This document shows, piece after piece, positions 10,025 to 20,505 of a stretch of 64,000 nt of DNA. How positions within the stretch are numbered: the stretch's first letter is position 1; each line of letters begins with the position of its first letter. The notes below the pieces were generated by a model. It did not search any database. It was not told the origin of the DNA and was given only the letters and a program-made list of their open reading frames with translations. Origin of the DNA: Monodelphis domestica (taxonomy: Eukaryota > Chordata > Mammalia > Didelphimorphia > Didelphidae); assembly GCF_027887165.1 (NCBI RefSeq), contig NC_077229.1, positions 209,454,338 to 209,518,337 of the forward strand, written 5' to 3'. The position numbers were made by a program, and so were the translations under genes.

Positions 10025-11230
10025 CGGATTAAAATGGAGAAAGAGTTGAGGCAGAGACCAACCCGAAGGCTGTTGCAATTATCTGGATAAGAGGTGAGGA
10101 GAGCCTGTACTGGGGATGTAGCTATGTGACTGAAGAGTAGAGGACATATGCAAAAGTAGTTGTGGTGCTAGAAATAGCAAGATTTGACAACAGATTGACT
10201 ATGGGGGTTGAGTGTGACTTGGGAGTCGATAATGACACTGAGCTTTCAAGGCTGGGTGACTGGGAAGATAATTGTGTTCTTGAGAGTAATAAGGAGGCTG
10301 GCAACAGAGGAGAGTTTAGGGGGAAAGTTAATGAGTTCTATTTTGTACATATTGAATGAATTTGAGGTATGAGATATGGAGGGAGATGCAATAAAATTTA
10401 GCAATTGATTAAGTATGAAGGGGTAAGAGAGAATAGTCTAGGATGACCGCATGGTTGCCAACCTCTGATACTAGAAGGAAGGTAATATTGTCACCAGAAA
10501 CAGGGAAGTTAGGAAAGGGATAGATTTCAAGGGGGAAGATAATGAGTATGGTTTTAGAAGTGTCAATTTTGAGATGCCTCTGGGACATCCAAATGGAAAT
10601 ATCCTACAGGCAGTTGGTGATATGGGAATGAAATCTGAGAGAGAAATAAGGCCTGAATATGCACATTAAGACTTCTTTTCATAGAGATTATAGTTGAGTG
10701 GGCTGATGAAATCATCAAGAGAAAATATTTAGAGAAAAGAGAGAAGGGTCCAAGACAAAGTCCTGGTCCATACTCATACACTGGGGCAGAAATGCGGGTG
10801 ACAATCTAGAAAATCTAGCTAGGTGGTGAAATAGATGGAGTGTTGGGCTTAGAATCTGGAAGACTCATTTTCTTGAATTCAAATCCAGTTTCAGACACTT
10901 CCTAGCTGTGTGACCCAGAATGAGTCACAACCTTGTTTGCCTCAGTTCCTCATCTGTAAAAAAAAAGCTGCGAAAGATGATGGCAAACCCCTCCAGTATC
11001 TTTGCCAAGAAATAGGATCACAAAGAATCAGACACACCTGAAACTATTAAGCAACAGTCTAGTAAAAGAAACTAGGAAGAGTTAACAGATAGATAGGAGG
11101 AGAATAAGAAGAGAGCAGTGACCTGAAATCCCAGGGGAGAGAATATCTAGGAGGAAGGGGTCAACACTGCCAAATAATACTGCAGATGAGCCAATAAGGA
11201 TGAGGAGCAAGAAGAGGGTCATCTTCTTTA
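10025..11230 (-). mobile_element. L2 LINE (minus) with a repeated internal segment
   Basis: Antisense L2 landmarks: 'ggctgttgcaattatctgg', 'agatttgacaacagattgac', 'gggtgactgggaagataatt', then again 'ggaaggtaatattgtcacca', 'aatgagtatggttttagaag', 'tttgagatgcctctgggaca'. The stretch for one ORF2 region is met twice (about 10200-10350 and 10430-10570), so two copies abut or the segment was duplicated. A MAR1 SINE at 10813-11058 interrupts the right part, which resumes at about 11059 ('ggaggagaataagaagagag'). Confidence 0.65.
10813..11058 (+). repeat. MAR1-like SINE, near full length
   Basis: 'atctagctaggtggtgaaat', 'ttcaaatccagtttcagaca', 'tgtttgcctcagttcctcat', 'ctccagtatctttgccaaga' and the tail 'gacacacctgaaactattaa' ending 'gcaacag'. 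Inserted in antisense L2. Confidence 0.85.
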
Positions 11231-11690
11231 ATATCACACAACACTATTACATGTACTTCACCTGAAGTTCACTGCCATCTGGTATGTTAGGGTTAAATTT
11301 TTTAAAAGGAACAAATAAATTTAAAGCTCCAAAATAGGGAAATACAGAAAATCTACTCCAAGCCAAATTACCTGCTTCTAACTGCCCCAGGAGATCATTT
11401 ATTTGGTTTTGTTATTTGTAGAGACAAAGTGAGCTTCTCATTAACAAGTTTGAAAAACTTTCCCCAAAGAATTCCAATAAATGAGTTGAGATTGTTGGGA
11501 GATTTAGCCTCGCTTTCAAGATACTTGGAAACAAATCTGTATTATTTCCTTAGGTGGCTATTTATTAATAGAAATAAAAAAGTCAGCAGGGGGAGCTAAG
11601 TTTTTAGGCAAGATGATGAGTTCAGTTTTGGACCTGTTGAGTTTTGTTTTTGTGGGCATATTGCATGATGATCAGTCATCAAATATTTAA
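11230..11690. other. Mostly unrecognised; small L2 fragment at 11590-11670
   Basis: The 11590-11670 part ('gatgatgagttcagttttgg', 'acctgttgagttttg') is the antisense L2 segment just before its YADD-side region. The rest shows no gene or element. Confidence 0.45.
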
Positions 11691-11699
11691 TGAGTGCTT

Positions 11700-12010
11700 A
11701 CCATTTGTCCATCAACTTAGTTATCTGTCTTTCTACCTCTCCTTCATCCATGCCTGCTGAAATCTTGCTCATTTTTAAAATACTGACCCTTCCATGAAGC
11801 CTTCTTGGATGATCCAAATAGGATATCCATTCTGATGGCCCAAACTCTATAACATTCTATGTGTTCTTCTAGTCATTGCTTTGAGTTTACTTGTCTCCTT
11901 CTCCCTACTAGAATATAAGTTTTTTTTTTTTAAGGGCAAGGATCATCATATTTTATTCACATTGTATTTTTATGTACCATACAAAACATATTTTTGTATA
12001 TAATACATGA
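11700..12010 (+). mobile_element. L2 3' end
   Basis: 'gcctgctgaaatcttgctca', 'cttccatgaagccttcttgg', 'tctccctactagaatataag' and 'gggcaaggatcatcatattt' follow the L2 tail order in sense orientation. The final 'aataaatgttt' end is degraded. Confidence 0.6.
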
Positions 12011-12019
12011 AATATAATT

Positions 12020-12175
12020 TGAATCAATTCAACAAGCACTTATTAAGTCAAGCCAAATCAGCAAGCATTTCTTAAGTACCTTCTATGTATCAGGAACTGT
12101 ACTAAGTACTAGTAAAACTAGAAAAACAGAGCCTGCTCTCTAGGAGCTTATTTTCTAATTGTGGAAGATAGCACC
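12020..12175 (-). mobile_element. L2 3' end fragment
   Basis: 'aattcaacaagcacttatta', 'cttctatgtatcaggaac' and 'gctctctaggagcttatttt' are the reverse of the L2 terminus. Confidence 0.6.
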
Positions 12176-12187
12176 TAAAAGGAAGCT

Positions 12188-12395
12188 GAGGGGCAGCTAG
12201 GTGACTCAGTGGATAGAGCAACAGACCTGGAGATGGGAGGTCCTGGGCTCAAATGTGGCCTTGGGTATTTCCTAGCTGTGTGACCCTGGGCAAGGCACTT
12301 AACTCCAATTGCCTAGCCCTTATTGCTCTTCTGCTTTAGAATCAATACTTAGTATTAATTCTAAGACAGAAGTTAAGCATTTTCTTTTAAAAATG
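12188..12395 (+). repeat. SINE1_Mdo-like SINE (type B), full length
   Basis: A well-kept copy: head 'ggggcagctaggtgactcag', 'gagatgggaggtcctgggct', 'agctgtgtgaccctgggcaa', 'attgcctagcccttattgct' and tail 'ttctaagacagaagttaagc' plus an A/T-rich end. Confidence 0.9.
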
Positions 12396-12409
12396 ACAGG
12401 GGAAAATGC

Positions 12410-12597
12410 GTAATTATACAATACCTTAAAGTTCAGAAAGTACTTTATGCATTTTAACTCATTTGATTTTCTCAACAACACTATGAGACTGGTACTACAG
12501 TTATTATTTTCATTTTATTAGGAAGAAAACTGAAGCTCCTCTAAGAACATTGAAGGACTTACACAATGCCTGAGAGCTAGAGACAGAACTCAGATGA
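12410..12597 (+). repeat. MIR/THER1-like SINE
   Basis: 'aaagttcagaaagtacttta', 'tcatttgattttctcaacaa', 'cactatgagactggtactac' and 'gaaaactgaagctcctctaa' match the ancient CORE-SINE 3' half order. Confidence 0.6.
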
Positions 12598-12785
12598 CAC
12601 CAAGTGTCCCATTCTTTATGACCCCATTTGGAGTTTTCTTGGCAGAGATACTAGAGTGGTCTGTCATTTCCATCTCCAGCTCATTTTACAGATGAGGAAA
12701 CTGAGGCTAACAGGGTTAAGTGACTTTCCCAGGGTCCTACAGCCAGTAAGTCTCTGACACCAGATTTGAACTTGTATCTTTGTGA
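12598..12785 (-). repeat. MAR1-like SINE, partial
   Basis: 'catttggagttttcttggca', 'atctccagctcattttacag', 'atgaggaaactgaggctaac' and 'tcctacagccagtaagtctc' in inverted order. The inverted head is missing. Confidence 0.7.
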
Positions 12786-12829
12786 ATCCAGAGATAATAT
12801 AGTTACTCTTTAAAATAAGCAAACCTACT

Positions 12830-12985
12830 CATGGACTGTAAGTGCCCAGGGTCACACAGCTGTAAGTGTCTGAGGCCTGATGAACTCAGGTCTTCCTGAC
12901 TTCAGGGCTTGCTCGATGACCCAGCTGGCCCAAATCTTAGTTTCCTCTGACCTTTATCACAGTGCAGTATAGGCTTCCATTTGAT
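12830..12985 (-). repeat. Type B-like SINE with shared extra flank
   Basis: 'cccagggtcacacagctgta', 'gtgtctgaggcctgatgaac' and 'gatgacccagctggccc' are an inverted type B SINE, followed by 'cttagtttcctctgacc' and 'tttatcac' that also follow the SINE at 13.98-14.1 kb. The shared flank shows that a unit larger than the usual SINE is repeated about 1.1 kb away. Confidence 0.55.
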
Positions 12986-13024
12986 ACTTACAACCAAGGA
13001 AAAGAAGTAAACAAAAGAGAAGGG

Positions 13025-13250
13025 AGGAGAATATTTTGCCAGTTCATCCTCATTTAATAAATTCTCATGAAAGAAAGTGCCTTAAGAGGTCATTGAATCC
13101 AGATTCCACCCTTGTAACAGGATTCTTTTTTTTCATAGCAGCTTTCTCTTGCATGTGATGATCTAGCCTCTGCTTAAATGTTTCCAGCAAAGGAGACCTC
13201 ATTCTTATACACTGTTGGACAGCTCTCATGGCCTTATACAAATTCCAAAT
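13025..13250 (-). repeat. Unnamed ancient interspersed repeat
   Basis: 'aagaggtcattgaatccaga', 'tctagcctctgcttaaatgt', 'ttccagcaaaggagacctca' and 'cactgttggacagctctcat' form a unit I have seen as an old mammalian repeat and whose other half appears in sense at 42010-42205. I do not know its library name. The open frame 13065-13256 lies wholly inside it. Confidence 0.5.
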
Positions 13251-13880
13251 CTCCATAAGTGTAAGTTTTGCTGCTTAGTTTTAATTCTGCCCTCTGGAAT
13301 TACACAAAATGACAGGACCAAGAATGGTAGAGAAGTCACTGGAGACTTGGTTTAAATATACTATTTTATATTTTGAAACAACAACCCCCAAACTCAATAT
13401 AGCAGGATTAATGAAACTGAACAAAACAGGGAAAATTTGGAGAGAGGCGGGGCCTGGTATTTTCCTTTTAGCAAGATGAAGTACCGTCCTGGACATTTGC
13501 TAGATTATGATAAATATCAGAATTAATAATAACAGCAGTGGTAATAATTACTGACTGCTTACTTTGGATGCAGGTCAAGAAACCATCCAAAATCAGATTG
13601 CATGGAAGAAAAATATGTGACTTCAGTGCTGGGAACATTTTCAAGGAGGAAGAAAAACTAATGTGAAAAAAAATCACATTCTAATGGGAATAACTGTCTC
13701 TTTTCCATTTGGGAAGTTCAGTGGAGAGAGGAAGAGAGTATTTCATAGGAGACAGCCCTCTTCTGCCTGGAGTTCTTTGACCATAAGAAATGGCCCACTA
13801 AGGAAAATGAGACTTTTCAGATGATCCCTCCTCTGGTCATACTACATGGTAGTAGAAAATAGGACCATTATTAGCATTTT
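13250..13880. other. No feature recognised
   Basis: A/T-rich sequence with short frames only. The first 60 bases may continue the ancient repeat at 13025-13250. No coding signal or element seen in the rest. Confidence 0.4.
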
Positions 13881-14075
13881 TTATTTAAAAAAAATTTTTT
13901 TATAAAGCAATACTGAGTATTGGTTCCAAGGCAGAAGAGTGGGTAAGGGCTAGGCAAGGGGTCAAGTGACTTGCCCACGGTCACCCAGCTAGAACTGTCT
14001 GAGACCTGATGAACTCCAGTGTTCCTGGCTTCAGGGCCTCGCTGCCTCTGCAGCATGACCCAGCTGGTCCAGGCC
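13880..14075 (-). repeat. SINE1_Mdo-like SINE (type B)
   Basis: Begins with the inverted tail 'actgagtattggttccaagg' plus 'cagaagagtgggtaagggct', then 'aagtgacttgcccacggtca', 'gagacctgatgaactccagt' and 'cagcatgacccagctggtcc'. It carries the same distal flank as 12830-12985. Confidence 0.75.
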
Positions 14076-14229
14076 TTAGTTTTCCTATGACCATTATCAC
14101 TCAGGGTTATCACTCAGGGCAACATAGGCCTCTGCTCCATAGTTGTATTTGTCCTCAAAGGCCTGGAAGCTGAAGCAGCTCCAGACATAGCCGGGGCACT
14201 CGCACAAATGATCTTGACTTCCCCAAATT

Positions 14230-14810
14230 TGAACCTGGAGAGTGTTTACTTCCTGTCAAACCTTAGGGATTTGCTGATTTTCCCCATTACTGCAAATTGC
14301 TTGCTCTCTGGGTGCCTTCCATTTGGTATTAAGATGCAATCAGTGTTTCCTAACTGATTAACAGCCCTCACCCCTCCATAATCACATCTGACTGGGTTGG
14401 AAAAGCTGGGCTGAAAACAGGATCCCTTCTCCCAGGAGTGCTGGCTGTTCAGACCCTGAGCTTTTTGTTGTTGCTGTTTTTAGGAAGCTGAACATTTGGA
14501 TGTGCAACTGCTGGTTAGGGAGTGAGGCAGAAAAGAGAGAAGAAGGCACTTGGCTCTCTCTGTGAATCCTGGGAGTGATGATGAGAAGAAACTTGGGCTC
14601 TCTAAAGTTCCTCGAAATCCTAGTATGTGTCAGGCCTTGTGACAGGCCTCTGGAATAATGATGGATGATGGATGCTACTGCTTGCCAAATGAGGCAGAGG
14701 CCAGCATGAACTAGGCCTTCCAGACGAATAAACACAGGCCTCCTTTTAAAACTGAGTGGCAGAATGATGAGAACTCAGGTGATGGCCTGCCCAGCATCAT
14801 CTGTCAATCA
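14230..14810. other. Unique sequence, no gene recognised
   Basis: No transposon landmarks. 'ccataatcacatctgactgg' and the preceding 'actgattaacagccc' look like ordinary unique sequence of balanced composition. The 117-residue minus-strand frame (14382-14735) has no recognisable domain. Confidence 0.4.
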
Positions 14811-14874
14811 GTGTGCCGGAGAACGGGTGCCAACTTGCTCTTAGGAAAAATGGTCCCAATCTCTACTTCTCCAC

Positions 14875-15985
14875 CTGCACACTCTTCCCATGTCCACCCT
14901 CCCCACTGTTTCCTTTTCCCCTCTTCTGTCCCAAATGCACATTGATACACATTCACACTCCCATGGGATCCCATCTCACTGTGTGTCTCTGTTTTTCCTC
15001 TGTCTTTCTCTTCCTTTCCCCAACTCCCCCTTTCTCCTTTCCTTTCTCTTTTTATCTCTTTGTCTGTCTCTGTCCATCTATCTCTTTCCTATTCCCTTTC
15101 TTTTTACACTTCTCCCTTTCTGTTCTATCTCTGTCTCTCTCTTCCCTTCTGTCACTTCCCAACTCCCCCTCTCTCCTTTCCTTTCCCTTTTTATCTCTTT
15201 GTCTCTGTCCATCTATCTCTTTCCTATTCCCTTTCTCTTTACACTTCTCCCTTTCTGTTCTCTCTCTGTCTCTCTCTTCCCTTCTGTCTCTTTCCAACTT
15301 CCTCTCTCTCCCTTTGTCTCCCTTTTTATTTCTTTATCTACCTTTCTGTCTCTGTCCCCTCTCCCTTTTTATCTCTTTGTCTCATTGTCTCTGTCCATCT
15401 ACCTCTTTCCTATTTCCTTTCTCTCTCCACTTCTTCCTTTCTGTCTCTATCTGTCTCTCTCTTCCCTTCTGTCTCTTCCCAACTCCCTCTCTCTCCCTTT
15501 GTCTCTCTTTTTATCTCTTTATCTGCCTCTCTATCTCTGTCCCATCTCCCTTTTTATCTCTTTATCTGTCTCACTGTCCCTTCTTCCTTTTTTATCTCTT
15601 TATTTGCTTCTCTGTCTCTGACCCCTCTCCCTTTTTGTGTCTTTATCTATCTCTCTGTTCCCTCTCCCTTTTTGTCTCTTTATCTGTATCTCTCTATCTC
15701 TTTCCTATTCTCTTTCTCTCTCCCTTCTCCCTTTCTGTCTCTATGTCTCTCCTCCCTGTCTCTTCCCAACTCCCTCTCTCTCCCTTTCCCTTCCTTTTTA
15801 TTTCCTTCTCTGTGTCTCTGTCCCCTCTCCCTTTTTATCTCTTTATCTATACCTCTCTCTGTCTATCTCTTTCCTACTCCCTTTCTCTTCTCTTCTCCTT
15901 TTATGTCTCTGTCTCTCTGTGTGTCTCTCTTCCCTTCTGTCTCTTCCCAGGGTCCTCTCTCTCACTCTCCCTTCCCCACTCCTCT
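14875..15985. repeat. 1.1-kb pyrimidine-rich tandem array
   Basis: The plus strand is almost entirely C and T with regular 'tctctgtc' and 'ctttttatctcttt' blocks. A larger unit recurs: 'ctgtccatct' plus 'ctctttcctatt' occurs near 15071, 15206, 15392, and variants near 15690 and 15860, giving spacings of 135, 186, about 300 and 170 bases. It is therefore a degenerate higher-order minisatellite, not a simple repeat. The long open frames through it (391, 350 and 243 residues, Ser/Leu/Phe/Pro-rich) are artefacts of stop-poor composition. Confidence 0.9.
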
Positions 15986-15999
15986 TAAGCAAACAAAAA

Positions 16000-17028
16000 A
16001 CTCTCTACTTATGCAAAAACTTTCAGAAGTCCCAAGATTCTTCCCCTCCATTTATTTAGCAAATGTCACTATTTTCATGAAACCCCTGTCTTTGCCTCTA
16101 CTTTCACCATAGTTTCACCATGGTTTAAAGAGGAAAAATAAAAACTCTATAATAGAAACACACGAAAAAAGAAACAACTCTGGAAGGATGACGGACACAC
16201 AAATCTTATTGAATCAGCAAGGAAATGAAAGGGGAAGCAAATCAGTGAGAACAGCCTGAGCACCACAGCTGCCACAAATTCAAGCAAAATCTCCTAAACT
16301 TGATTAGCCCTGGCCATGTGAGTGTACCTCGGCGTAAATCTTTTTAATCCCAGGCAGATAGAAGTGGAGAAGCTGGCACCATGTGGGCCTCAGTATCTCT
16401 TGATGCCTGTTTGTTGGTGTTTTTTTTTTCATTAGATTCATAGAATGAGCTCACAGAAGGGAAAAGGGGAGTAAGGTGGGAAATATCTAGTGATTTAAAA
16501 AATAAAACTATTTTCTAGACCACTTAAAGACCCGAGCAGTGAAATACTGGTGGGGAAAGGGGAGATTACTCCTGCCCTAACCAGCTGTGGAGAATGAAGT
16601 CAAAGCAATTAAATCCCAGAGGTGTGTTATTCTACCCTCTCTGCTTATTGTATTATCTTTTCATGACCGGCCATTGAAACAACACTGAGTAATAGCATAA
16701 AAAAGATAAAGGTCAAAGTTGGCTTAGGTACAACCCCAGCTCCTGGAGCAGTTCTCAGTTGTTCAAGAAGCCCTCTAGATCCTACATTTATAAAGAAGAT
16801 TTGCTGATGGGTACCTGGATGGAAGTGGAGACGGTTTGCTGTCATTAGAGAGGATGAATATTTTAGAATTCTTCTGAGGAGTCAGAGAGATTGATAGGAA
16901 GGAAGAGGAAAGAGTACTTCATAGGAGTTCTCAAGTCTTTAACTTGTCCATACAGAAAATAGCAACAAACTGCTAAGTTTTTAAAAATTGACTTTTGTTA
17001 TTGTTGAGGAACTACTTTCACTTTAAAG
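16000..17028. other. Unique sequence, possibly conserved in part
   Basis: No transposon recognised. The stretch 16190-16420 has balanced composition and lacks repeat landmarks, so it may be a conserved non-coding block. No open frame of interest. Confidence 0.35.
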
Positions 17029-17391
17029 CAGGGATTCTTAACCATTAAAAAACAAACAAACAACTCTTACTTTCTGTCTTAGTAACAACAAGGGCTAGGC
17101 AAATAGGGGTCAGTGACTAGCTCAGGAAGTGTCTGGGCCACACTCAAACTCATGTCCTCCCAACCCCAGACCTGGGACTCTATCCACTGGGCCACCTAGT
17201 TGCCCCTCTTAACCATTTTTGTGTCATGTATCCATTTGGCAGTTTGCTAAAAGCTTTAGAACTCCTTTCAGAATAATGTGGTTTTTTTAATGGTTAAAAT
17301 AAAATACATAGAATTTCAAAGGAAACCAATTATAATGAAATAGTTATAAAATATTTTAAAAAACCAAGTTTAGGATTAAGAACCCCTGCTA
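17029..17391. mobile_element. hAT/Charlie-like MITE with a SINE inside
   Basis: Ends are inverted: 'cagggattcttaacc' at the left and 'ggattaagaacccctg' at the right. Internal phrases 'tgtgtcatgtatccatttgg', 'cagaataatgtgg' and 'aaaggaaaccaattataatg' are those of an old mammalian non-autonomous hAT element. The 8-bp target duplication is no longer clear. Removing the SINE at 17047-17206 and one copy of its target duplication restores a normal MITE. Confidence 0.65.
17047..17206 (-). repeat. Type B SINE with 11-bp target duplication
   Basis: 'actttctgtcttagtaacaa', 'caagggctaggcaaataggg' and 'ctgggccacctagttgcccc' are an inverted type B SINE. Both sides carry TCTTAACCATT (17036-17046 and 17207-17217), an exact target-site duplication inside the MITE's terminal region. 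Confidence 0.85.
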
Positions 17392-17424
17392 AGGATAATT
17401 AGTTGTCATTAAAAATTAATTTTA

Positions 17425-17765
17425 AAAATGTTGTGGCTTATGATTATGATGGAATACTGTTGCACCATAATGACAAACAAGTTAATTTTGGAAAAACAGG
17501 GAAAGACAAGAAATTATGAAGAATGAAATAAGCAGAACCAAGGGAACATTATAACAGAAACAGAAATATTGTTTGAAGAATGACTTTTGTATGTCTGTCC
17601 CCAGAGAGAGAAATGACAAATGGAAATAGGTAAGGCATAGTTTTCTATATACACATGTATCTTTGTGTCAAAATGATGCCTTCTCTAATGGAGGGAAGGA
17701 AGGAGTTAATGGTATTTAAATATAACAAGCAAATACTTAAAAATTTAACAAAAATAATAAATCAA
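17425..17765 (+). mobile_element. Old L1, ORF2 end and 3' UTR
   Basis: 'ttatgattatgatggaatac', 'gaatgaaataagcagaacca', 'gtttgaagaatgacttttgt' and 'gtcaaaatgatgccttctct' follow the L1 3' end order seen also at 45745-45945. The frame is decayed. Confidence 0.7.
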
Positions 17766-18180
17766 AGGTAGGGGGTCAAAAATTTAGGATAACTTTCAAT
17801 GTGCCCAGAAATCTGAAAAGATCTTGGTTTGTATAGTATACAGACATTTAAGGAACACAGACTCTCAAACTACAAAGACTAAGTCTCTAACCACTCCCAC
17901 TCCCACCCCTACCTCCCATCTTTTGCTAATGGTGCACATCAGGTCTTGGCCATTGATTCAAATCCTCATTTCCCGAACTTGTCTCTCCAAAAGCAAAGAT
18001 TCATGCCACTTTAAGCACAATGAAATGTGACATCCTTGGCAGTGTTTTGAGATGTTTGATTGGAAAGTACCTAGAATAAAAAGACTTTTGGAAATTTGGT
18101 CACTCTAAATCATGGAAAATGAAGATGATACAAATAATTTTCAATCTTTCCCTCTCCCCCAATAGTTTTCTTTTAATTTT
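17766..18180. other. No feature recognised
   Basis: Unique or very old A/T-rich sequence. The short frame at 17824-18030 has no recognisable content. Confidence 0.4.
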
Positions 18181-18199
18181 TAAATGAAAAAAATTTTAA

Positions 18200-19065
18200 A
18201 TTGCAAATTTATTAAGTAAAAGCAAACATTTTAATAGGAAAAAAGAACATGAAAATTGTTTTATAAGAAATTGAACTTAGATATAATTTGATTTTAAAAT
18301 TGTATATATATGTACACATATAATATATATCATATTTAGTGTAACAAGGTAGTAATAAAACTGCTTTATTTTTTCTTCCTCTTGGAGTTTTATTTTGCAA
18401 ATAAAAAATGTTTTATTTGGTATACTTTTAAAAAATCCTTTACCATCTATCTTAGAATCAATACTGTGTGTTGGTTCCAAGGCAGAAGAGTGGTAAGTTC
18501 TAGGCAAAATTGGGGTTAAGTGACTTGCCCAGGGTCATATAGCTAGGAAGTATCTGAGACCAGATTTGAACCTAAGATTTCCCATCTCTAGACCTGGTTC
18601 TCAATCCACTGAACTACCCAGCTGCCCCCCAAGTGACAACTCTTTACACCCCACCCTCACTCTCTAGTCCTACTTTGTAATAAATATCTATAATCCAGTA
18701 AACAAATCAATACATTGACCTCATTTGACAGTGCATATCTCTAGTCCATTCCCTCTGTGATGAGGTAGGAGATATGTTTCATTACCATTCATTTGAAATT
18801 ATTGTTTGTTGCTTCGATCAGAACTCTGAAATCTTTCAAAACTGAATATTTTTCCACCTCAAATTAACATTATCATCACGTAAATTTCTCTCCCAATTCT
18901 GCTCATTTCACTCTGCATCAGTTTGTAGGAGACTGACAGTATTTTTCAGTATCTGTCATATATTTTTTCTAATATCTCTTTTTCTAAAGTTGCAAAAAAT
19001 TTTATGGATTTTTATTTCACCCACTTTTTGTCCTTATTATCATTCTAATGTAGGTTCTAGATTAC
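18200..19065 (-). mobile_element. Old L1 3' UTR with a SINE inside
   Basis: The right part (18640-19065) shows 'aatcaatacattgacctcat', 'cccaattctgctcatttcac', 'tctgcatcagtttgtaggag' in the antisense order of marsupial L1 3' ends. The left part is A/T-rich and assigned only by position. A type B SINE separates the two. Confidence 0.55.
18428..18628 (-). repeat. SINE1_Mdo-like SINE (type B)
   Basis: 'tgtgtgttggttccaaggca', 'gttaagtgacttgcccaggg', 'ctgagaccagatttgaacct' and 'ctgaactacccagctgcccc' give a complete inverted copy. Confidence 0.85.
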
Positions 19066-19371
19066 TTTTCTAGCCCAAAGGTTGAGGGAAGAATGGAGGA
19101 GGAAGACTAGAAAGAACTTAGATGCCTTGTAGATTGTAGCATTTATTCTTATATTGTCAAAAATGTTTCATACTTGCCCCTGCTTTTCTTGTGAGCATGA
19201 TTTATATTGGGCCAGTTTTTGCTTTAGTCTTTTCAATATCTTACTGGTATATCCCCCAAATAGTTCAAAATAAAGGTTTTTGTTGTATTTCCATTTTGTT
19301 TTAAGTAACCTAACTTAACTATATTACTTCAATGACTGTAGTCTTTAGATTCATAGCCATTTGGTTCTAAC

Positions 19372-19373
<2 letters not shown>

Positions 19374-19438
<65 letters not shown>
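19374..19438. repeat. (CA)n microsatellite, about 32 units
   Basis: An uninterrupted CA run of about 64 bases. Confidence 0.98.
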
Positions 19439-19440
<2 letters not shown>

Positions 19441-19504
19441 TACCTCTATCCCATCTCAAACTGACTAAACCATTTAAGCATTAAAATAATCTAATATGAT
19501 AAAG

Positions 19505-19745
19505 GAATGGATTATTGAGGCAACTGGATGACACTGTAGAGAGCATTAGACTTGGAACTCAGGAAGACCTGAGTTCATATCCTCTAAACTTATGGCCTTG
19601 AGTACATGTCATTCAGCCTCATCTGCAAAAGGGGTCTAGTAGCTAGATCACAAGATTCTTGTAAGGGTCAAATGAAATACCATGTAAGGTATTTGGCAAA
19701 ACTTAAAGTGATAGGTAAATGCCAGCTGTCATGATTATTATGGCT
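19505..19745 (+). repeat. MIR/THER1-type CORE-SINE
   Basis: 'gaggcaactggatgacactg' head, 'tcaggaagacctgagttcat', then the CORE tail 'aagtgataggtaaatgccag' plus 'ctgtcatgattattat'. The TTATTAT-type end distinguishes it from the MAR1 type. Confidence 0.7.
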
Positions 19746-20037
19746 AATAAGGAATTAAAATATTTGAATGGCCAATTTTCTAAAAGGCAAAGTATAACAA
19801 TGTACAACTACATGGGCTACATGCTCACATGTGTGAGTGTGTTTGTGAATACCTATGATTCATTTGTCCAAGCACATACGCTCTGTTGACTTGTTACAAT
19901 TGAAGATCCCCATTCAAAGGGAAGTTTTCTGCCTCAAATCTCCACTTTTGAACTTTCAAAGACATGGTCCAAATAGTCATTAAGTGTGGTCATCCTGGCT
20001 TTATAGCTTCACTTTGCTCTGGAAATGGATTTAGCAG

Positions 20038-20090
20038 TTAAACCTTAGTGCTTAGCACAATGCACTGCAGAATGTGTACTTGATAAGTTC
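20038..20090 (+). mobile_element. L2 3' terminal fragment
   Basis: 'ccttagtgcttagcacaatg' and 'gtgtacttgataagttcttg' fit the L2 terminus. Only about 50 bases, ending where the pyrimidine tract begins. Confidence 0.45.
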
Positions 20091-20091
20091 T

Positions 20092-20505
20092 TGTTTCCCT
20101 CCTTTCTTCATTTTCCCTTTCTTCCCCTTTTCCTATTTCCTTCTTTCCTTTTTCCTTTCTTCTCCTTTTCCTCTTTCTTTCCTTCCTTCCTTTCTTTTCC
20201 ATTTCTTTCTTCCTTTCTTTCCTTCCTTTCCCCTTCCTTCCCTTTTCCCTTTTTTCTTTTCTTCTTTCCACCTTTACTTCCTTTTCCCTTCTTTCCTCCT
20301 TTCCTTTTCTCTTTCTTCCTTTCTTTTCTTCCTTTTCCCTTCCTTCTTTTCTCCCTTCCTTCCCCTTCTCCTTTCTTCCTTCTTTCCACCTTTCCTTCCT
20401 TTTTCCCTTTCTTCTTTCCTCCTTTTCTTTTCTTTTCTCTTTCTTCCTTTCCCCCCCTCCCTTCCTTTTTTCCTTTCTATTTTTTCTCCCTTCCTTCATC
20501 TTCTG
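20092..20505. repeat. (CCTT/TTCC)n pyrimidine tract, about 410 bp
   Basis: The plus strand is nearly pure C/T (only a few A) over 410 bases with CTTT, CCTT and TTCC units. Open frames of 146-153 residues on both strands (Phe/Pro/Ser or Lys/Arg/Glu/Gly-rich) are composition artefacts. Confidence 0.95.

Noticed and set aside
14813-16112. Long plus-strand open frames (up to 391 residues, Ser/Leu/Phe-rich)
   Set aside because: They arise from CT-only composition, which lacks stop codons. Three overlapping frames are open at once and none has protein-like content.
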